Shown here piece by piece: positions 59,958 through 64,000 of a DNA stretch of 64,000 nucleotides. How positions within the stretch are numbered: position 1 is the first letter of the stretch; each line of letters begins with the position of its first letter. The notes beneath the pieces were generated by a model, which saw only the letters and a list, made by a program, of their open reading frames with translations, ran no database searches and was not told where the DNA came from. The position numbers and the translations under genes are program-made. Location of the stretch: assembly GCA_025526915.1 (NCBI GenBank), contig JAHLKH010000016.1, positions 1 to 64,000 on the forward strand. The letters are read 5' to 3'. Source of the DNA: Entophlyctis helioformis. Lineage: Eukaryota; Chytridiomycota; Chytridiomycetes; Chytridiales; Chytriomycetaceae.

Positions 59958-60073
59958 CTGGCCACAGCACGGCAACGACAACCACAACAGCAATGGCGAT
60001 CGTGTCGTCGCACCCGCTCCTCAGCGAGCACACGCCTCTCCTGCACAGACCACAGCAGGCGGCGTCTGTTTGA
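59080..60073 (+). CDS. TLC-domain membrane protein
   Basis: Exons 59080-59630 and 59728-60073 encode 298 aa with about six hydrophobic segments. The arrangement fits the TLC (TRAM-LAG1-CLN8) fold of the TLCD4/TMEM56 type: W-V-H-H-M-A-Y-V near the centre (conserved His), FLCFASILEMPTIVLALGHL, and a final helix followed by a cytosolic tail. TLC proteins act in sphingolipid synthesis or membrane lipid composition; the TLCD group influences phospholipid make-up. The tail is unusual in having about sixteen consecutive Gln from a CAG run. The start gives a short N-terminal lead before the first membrane helix. Confidence 0.75.
59908..59956. repeat. CAG microsatellite in the TLC-domain gene
   Basis: About sixteen CAG triplets encode a polyglutamine run in the C-terminal tail. 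Confidence 0.95.
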
Positions 60074-60154
60074 CGCTCCTTGGCCCCCCTCTTGTGGCCG
60101 TCTCCATCTTTGGCACCTCAATATAGGTTCTGCTCCTTGCCCAAAAATCTCGCC

Positions 60155-61008
60155 ATGCTCAGACTGATCGCGCCGCAGCTGCACACGGCGGCCGCACTCC
60201 AGCCCGCAGCGACGCTGACTGTAGCAGCCGCCTCGGCCAGCCGCCTCCTTTCCCTCACATCCGCCGCCAGCCGCCAGTCTCTGGCAGCAACAGCAGCAGC
60301 AGCGACCGCTCACCAGTCGCCCCTCACACAGACCCGCTCGTTCTCCAGCACGCCGAGCGCCCGCGGGCTCGAAGACTTTTTCGATTCCGGGTCGTCTGGG
60401 TGGGTGTGGACCGAGACGGAGCTGCCGACGGGACGGGCATGGACGGCGGCCGAGCTGCGCAACAAGTCGTTTGACGACCTGCACAAGCTGTGGTGGGTGT
60501 GCGCCAAGGAGCAGAACAAGCTGTACTCGCAGGTCGCCGAGGCCCGGCGGTTCCAGCTCTACTTTCCGCACAAGGACCGTCTTGTCCAGGTGCGTCCAAG
60601 TGATCACACCGCTTGGCTTGTAAAGACTTGCAGTGACTGGCTTGCTGGGACGGCTTGCTGGGACGGCTTGAATGCGGTGCATGGACGCACAGGCTGACGC
60701 ACGGATGCTTGCACCCGCAGGTCAGGCTCACGATGAACAGGATAAAGATGGTCGTGTGGGAGCGCCGCACGGCCTGGATGCAGGCACAGGCGCTGCTCAA
60801 GGTCGAGCAGGCGCGCGCCGAGCTGAAGGCGACGGGCCAGCTGACGGACATGGAGATCGAGGCCAAGCTGCTGCAGATGTTCCCCAAGCCGATCGAGGCG
60901 GCCGGCGAGGCGGCCGAGCGCAAGCGCTTCACGGCCAAGACGTCGCGCACGCAAAGGTACACGCGCAAGAACCCAAAGGCCAAGCCGTCGATCTGGACCG
61001 TGGTTTAG
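60155..61008 (+). CDS. Mitochondrial large-subunit ribosomal protein uL29m (MRPL47)
   Basis: Exons 60155-60589 and 60721-61008 encode 240 aa. The first 70 residues are an Ala/Ser/Arg presequence ending in a SFSSTPSARGLEDFF stretch typical of fungal MRPL4/MRPL47. The L29 domain follows: GRAWTAAELRNKSFDDLHKLWWVCAKEQNKL with the spliced block VRLTMNRIKMVVWERR. The C-terminal extension is shared with the mitochondrial family. It belongs to the mitoribosome and is the second mitochondrial gene in this stretch beside SDHAF4. Confidence 0.93.
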
Positions 61009-61150
61009 GCGTGCGGCGTGCACAGGCGCTCGCCGCGTTCTTGTCGGCACCTGCTGCCTGTCTGCTGCTGCTGTTTTCCAACATGGATGCAATTCATCAC
61101 ATATCCCGAGCAGTTTTCTTTTATTGTGCAAGCGACCCTTAGCGACTGGC

Positions 61151-62245
61151 TTATTTGCAGAACTGTAGCGCAGGGCCAGACGGTCAGATGCTGTGGTGGA
61201 CAACAGACGCGCAGCAAACAAACGCCATCCCACCTTGTCGCTCTTGGTCTTGCTGCGCCGAATGACAAGCTCTTCGTTGAGCGTGCCTTGTTTCTTGGCC
61301 GCCAGCAGCCGCTCCAGATCCACCGGCACGCCTGCCGATCGGCCGCCAGGGCCTTGAAACCGCCTCATCTGCTCCACCTCGTGCGACACGATCCCGAGCA
61401 GGCCGCTGTCCTCGCCAGCGCCAGTCCCCTTTCCACTGCTGCTGCTGCCACGGCCGTCGCCGCGCCGAGCAGACACCTTGTTCTGCGCCTGGCACTTGAC
61501 GCGGAACGTCTCGCAGAAGCCGACCGACTCGGCATCGGCACGCAGCCGGCCGGACGCCGTGTCGACCGAGAGGAACTTGCCAAACACGCTCATGAACGCG
61601 ATGCCGTCGTCGCGGACCACGGCCTCCCACTCCTCGGCCGGACCCGCGGCCTCGAACTCGGCGGCCACGACGCCAAACTTGTCCGACGCCAGGTACTTGT
61701 CGTGCACCGTCTTGAACGTGATCTTGGTGGACGCGGGCAGCCGCTTGGCGAGCAGCACCTGCGTCGCCTGCAGCGGCTCGATGGTCGCCAGGGTCGTGAT
61801 GATGGCCGGCGCGTCGTCGTCATTGTCGCCGTCGATGTCGTCGCCGTCGTTGCCGTGAGCGGGTCGCTCGTGCTGGGCAGCGACGGGCTTGAGCGTCAGC
61901 TGCGTGGGCTGCGCGTCGTCGACCCGCACGAGCGTCGGCGGGTCGGTGGCAGCCGTTGCAATGACCACGGGGCCGTTGATGTCGTCGACGGTGTCGCAGA
62001 ACAGCCAGCCGTCCGTCGGCGAGTCGGCCGCCGCCTTGGGCTTCTTGGCCGCACTGCTGCCGCTCTTCTTGGGCTTCTTGGTCTTTCTGCAGGGGCCACG
62101 GCGGTCAGCCACGGGCACATATGGGCACTTATAGGCACCTATAGGCGCCTGCAGGCAGCCACAGACATGAGCACGCACACACGCACTTCTTGACGGCGGC
62201 CTCGTCGCCCTTGAACGACAGCCGGCCCGTGCGCACTCGATCCAT
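61151..62245 (-). CDS. FRG1: FRG1 homologue
   Basis: FRG1 is an actin-binding nuclear/nucleolar protein with a beta-trefoil (fascin-like) fold, linked to RNA processing. Exons 62245-62187, 62086-61234 and 61162-61151 join to 307 aa. Features include a Lys-rich N-terminal region after VKKKTKKPKK, GPVVIATA, the conserved KYLASDKFGVVAA and ESVGFCETFRVK segments, and the terminal RRSKTKSDKFCK. The last exon is only 12 nt (Phe-Cys-Lys-stop), a splice fitting the family ending SDRYCK. An acidic Asp-rich loop (about residues 88-110) is larger than in animals. The start codon overlaps that of an upstream in-frame ATG of SDHAF4 on the other strand. Confidence 0.92.
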
Positions 62246-62285
62246 GGCGGCTCGTGAACGTTTGCCTGCAGCCGACAAACTCGCG

Positions 62286-62729
62286 ATGCCGCTGCTGCCA
62301 CGCACACGCTCACGCACATTGGCATCGGCGCTGGCATCGGCGCTGGCCCGCCCCTTTAGCACAGGCCGCAGCCTGCTACGCTCGGCGTCACAGCCGCAGC
62401 AGCCGCCCAAGCCCGCACCGCCTGCATCCGCATCCGCATCCGCATCCGCATCTGCACCGTCTGCATCGTCGTTTGCCAGCCGGCCCGGCCCGATGCCGCT
62501 GGGCAACAAGAAGGACCAGGACGAGTTCGAGACGCTGGTGCGCAAGGCCGAGGCGTCCGTCGAGGCCGACCTCGCCATGGGCCACCGCCACCCGGACGCC
62601 GAGCGCGAGCCGCTGCAGGCGTTTGACGGCGATCGCAACCCGCGCACGGGCGAGGTCGGCGGTCCCAAGGGCGCCGAGCCGACCCGCTACGGCGACTGGG
62701 AGCGCAAGGGCCGTGTGTTTGACTTTTGA
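62286..62729 (+). CDS. SDHAF4: Succinate dehydrogenase assembly factor 4 (SDHAF4, DUF1674)
   Basis: SDHAF4 binds flavinylated SdhA and helps assemble complex II. The C-terminal 70 residues match DUF1674: DQDEFETLVRKAE lead, then GDRNPRTGEVGGPKGAEPTR and YGDWERKGRVFDF, which is the invariant end of the family. The N-terminus from ATG 62286 is basic and Ser/Leu-rich (RTRSRTLASAL, RPFSTGRSLLRS), fitting a mitochondrial presequence. Another in-frame ATG exists at 62244, inside the FRG1 start codon region. The start at 62286 is preferred because it opens directly into the presequence and avoids overlap. Confidence 0.93.
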   Translation: MPLLPRTRSRTLASALASALARPFSTGRSLLRSASQPQQPPKPAPPASASASASASAPSASSFASRPGPMPLGNKKDQDEFETLVRKAEASVEADLAMGHRHPDAEREPLQAFDGDRNPRTGEVGGPKGAEPTRYGDWERKGRVFDF

Positions 62730-62794
62730 TGCGTCGTATTTGCCTTGTGCACGCCAATGAATTGTTACATTTTCCGCACTTTCAACAAGCGGCC

Positions 62795-63697
62795 ATGAGC
62801 ACGAGGGAATCCGCTGCCGCTGCCGCAGAGAGCCGTCGGCGCAAGACGGCTGGCAAGCCGGCCAAGACGGCTGCTTCTGCGTCAGCATCTGCGTCAGCAT
62901 CAACGTCAGCATCTGCGTCACCGGCGCCAGGCTCCAAAAAGACCAAGCCCATCGCCATCGCGGCAGCAGGCAAAGGCCTGAGCGACATTCGCTCCATCGG
63001 CGACGACCTTGCAGCCCTCGTTGCGGCACACTCGCTGGCAGCCTACACCACGCCGCTTGTCTACCCAGACGCAGACGCAGACGCAGACACAGACGCAGAC
63101 GCAGACCAGCACAAGGCACAGCACACGGCCGCTGCGCTGCGTCCGGACCTCAACAAGCCGCTGTTTGGCTACGAGGAGATGCTGCTCAAGCTGCTGATCC
63201 GGCTCGACGGCGTCGACGTGCAGGCCATGGACATTCTGCGCGAGGCCCGCAAGGCCATGATCCGCAACGTGCAGAGCGAGCTGGACAAGGTCGATGCGCG
63301 CAAGCAGGGCAGAGAGGTGCCCGTCGACACGGCGGCGCTGCTGGCTGCGCAGGTGGCGGTCCGGCCGGACATGAGCGTGGATGCCGTGCGATCGGTTGTG
63401 CACAGCAACGGCGAGACTGCAACAGCAACAGAAGCGGTGGCGGGCACCAAGGACAAGAGCAAGGACAAGAAGAGCGGCAAGAAGGCTGCTGGCAAGACGG
63501 GCGGCCGCAAGTCGGGCTTCAACACCATCATCAAGATCGTCGCTGCGGCTGTTGTGGTTGCGGCTGTGGGTGCTGGCATCTATGCAGGTAGGCCACGCCA
63601 CGACTGATCTGCACCGCTCGCATGCCATCTGGCGAGACGCTGACCCACATGCATGCATCGCCCGACAGCCATGGACTCGTCAAAGACCCGATACTAA
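62795..63697 (+). CDS. BAG-domain protein with C-terminal membrane anchor
   Basis: BAG domains bind the Hsp70 ATPase domain and promote nucleotide exchange. The BAG region lies around residues 125-175: YEEMLLKLLIRLDGVD then LREARKAMIRNVQSELDKVD. It is preceded by a Ser/Ala and Asp-Ala repeat linker and followed by a Lys/Gly-rich segment and one hydrophobic helix (TIIKIVAAAVVVAAVGAGIY). The unspliced frame stops at 63605-63607. A donor at 63587 and the acceptor before 63668 would replace the end by AMDSSKTRY with the stop at 63695-63697, which looks more natural. A membrane-anchored BAG protein recalls yeast Snl1, although there the anchor is N-terminal. Confidence 0.75.
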
Positions 63698-63799
63698 GTT
63701 ACAATACAAAACGACTTTAGTCATACGATGCGGATGAGGAGGAACAACGTGTAGAAATGGTGGTGTGGAGCCCGGTGGCTAGGAGAGATGGAGGGAGGA

Positions 63800-64000
63800 T
63801 TATACAGCATAGAGGAACGAGCACGACACCGCGACCAGCGCCAGTTGCAGGATCCACAACGACGCGCCGCCAGACCGCGAGGCCGCGTTCTTGGTCAGCG
63901 GCTGTTGCGGCGGGTTGACGTTTTGTGCGCCGCCGACACTCTCCGCCGACGCGGTGCCGTTGGGCGACATGTTGGACGTGGCGGTGACGAGCTCGGGGGT
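63800..64000 (-). CDS. C-terminus of a probable GPI-anchored surface protein (partial)
   Basis: The minus strand is open from the window edge to a stop at 63800-63802. The translation is Ser/Thr/Asn/Gly-rich, then ends with a hydrophobic segment (SLWILQLALVAVSCSFLYAV) directly at the stop, preceded by small residues (SRSGGA). This is the pattern of a GPI-attachment signal on fungal cell-wall or surface proteins. The rest of the gene lies outside the window, so the enzyme or adhesin class cannot be told. Confidence 0.55.
   Translation of the reverse strand, partial: TPELVTATSNMSPNGTASAESVGGAQNVNPPQQPLTKNAASRSGGASLWILQLALVAVSCSFLYAV

Overview
The window reads as GC-rich nuclear DNA of a zoosporic (chytrid-like) fungus. 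Genes are dense, lie on both strands and are mostly broken by short introns of about 60-120 bp. Fungal character comes from an Hst3/4-type sirtuin, Ure2p-like glutathione transferases, an Atg22-like transporter, a fungal-type complex I subunit and a secreted DUF3455 protein. A flagellate life stage is implied by a full-length CCDC40 (axonemal 96-nm ruler partner), an ARMH1-like armadillo protein, centrin and a probable augmin subunit. Species assignment is inference only. Exon coordinates were worked out by hand from splice consensus, reading-frame phase and family similarity.

Layout: 1-3.3 kb holds a short ankyrin protein and tRNA-Ile(AAT). 3.3-8.4 kb (minus) is a FANCJ/BRIP1-type helicase, followed on the plus strand by centrin (8.5-9.7), SMC4 condensin (9.8-14.6) and a HAUS5-like coiled-coil protein (14.7-17.7). 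17.8-21.9 kb (minus) is the ARMH1-like gene, divergent from NDUFA1 (22.0-22.9). 32.9-35.3 kb is the Atg22-like transporter, then an unassigned minus-strand gene (35.6-36.6) and four tandem Ure2p-like GST genes (36.8-41.7). CCDC40 (41.9-46.2) converges on a UPF0598 gene (46.3-47.3). Next come a Gln-rich/Hsp20 fusion, RTF2, a DUF3455 secreted protein, a GNAT acetyltransferase, the sirtuin, an IMPACT/YIH1 homologue, a TLC-domain membrane protein, mitochondrial ribosomal protein uL29m, FRG1, SDHAF4, a BAG-domain protein and the C-terminus of a probable GPI-anchored protein cut by the window end.

The most unusual region is 23.2-30.4 kb (minus). A protein with a complete FEN1/XPG-like set of catalytic acids lies immediately upstream of, and in the same orientation as, a Fanzor protein (eukaryotic TnpB relative: RuvC-like motifs plus a four-cysteine ribbon). 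The two are so close that they may form one unit or even one polypeptide. The locus is flanked by a long tandem repeat on one side and by an AT-richer tract with potential hairpins on the other, where a guide RNA would be expected by analogy with TnpB/Fanzor.

A second window-wide pattern is a scatter of apparent one-base deletions, often in homopolymers, that break otherwise well-conserved genes (FANCJ, two GSTs, UPF0598, Fanzor). A common technical cause, residual long-read assembly error, seems more likely than many independent pseudogenes. GC-AG introns with the donor GCAAG or similar are also unusually frequent.
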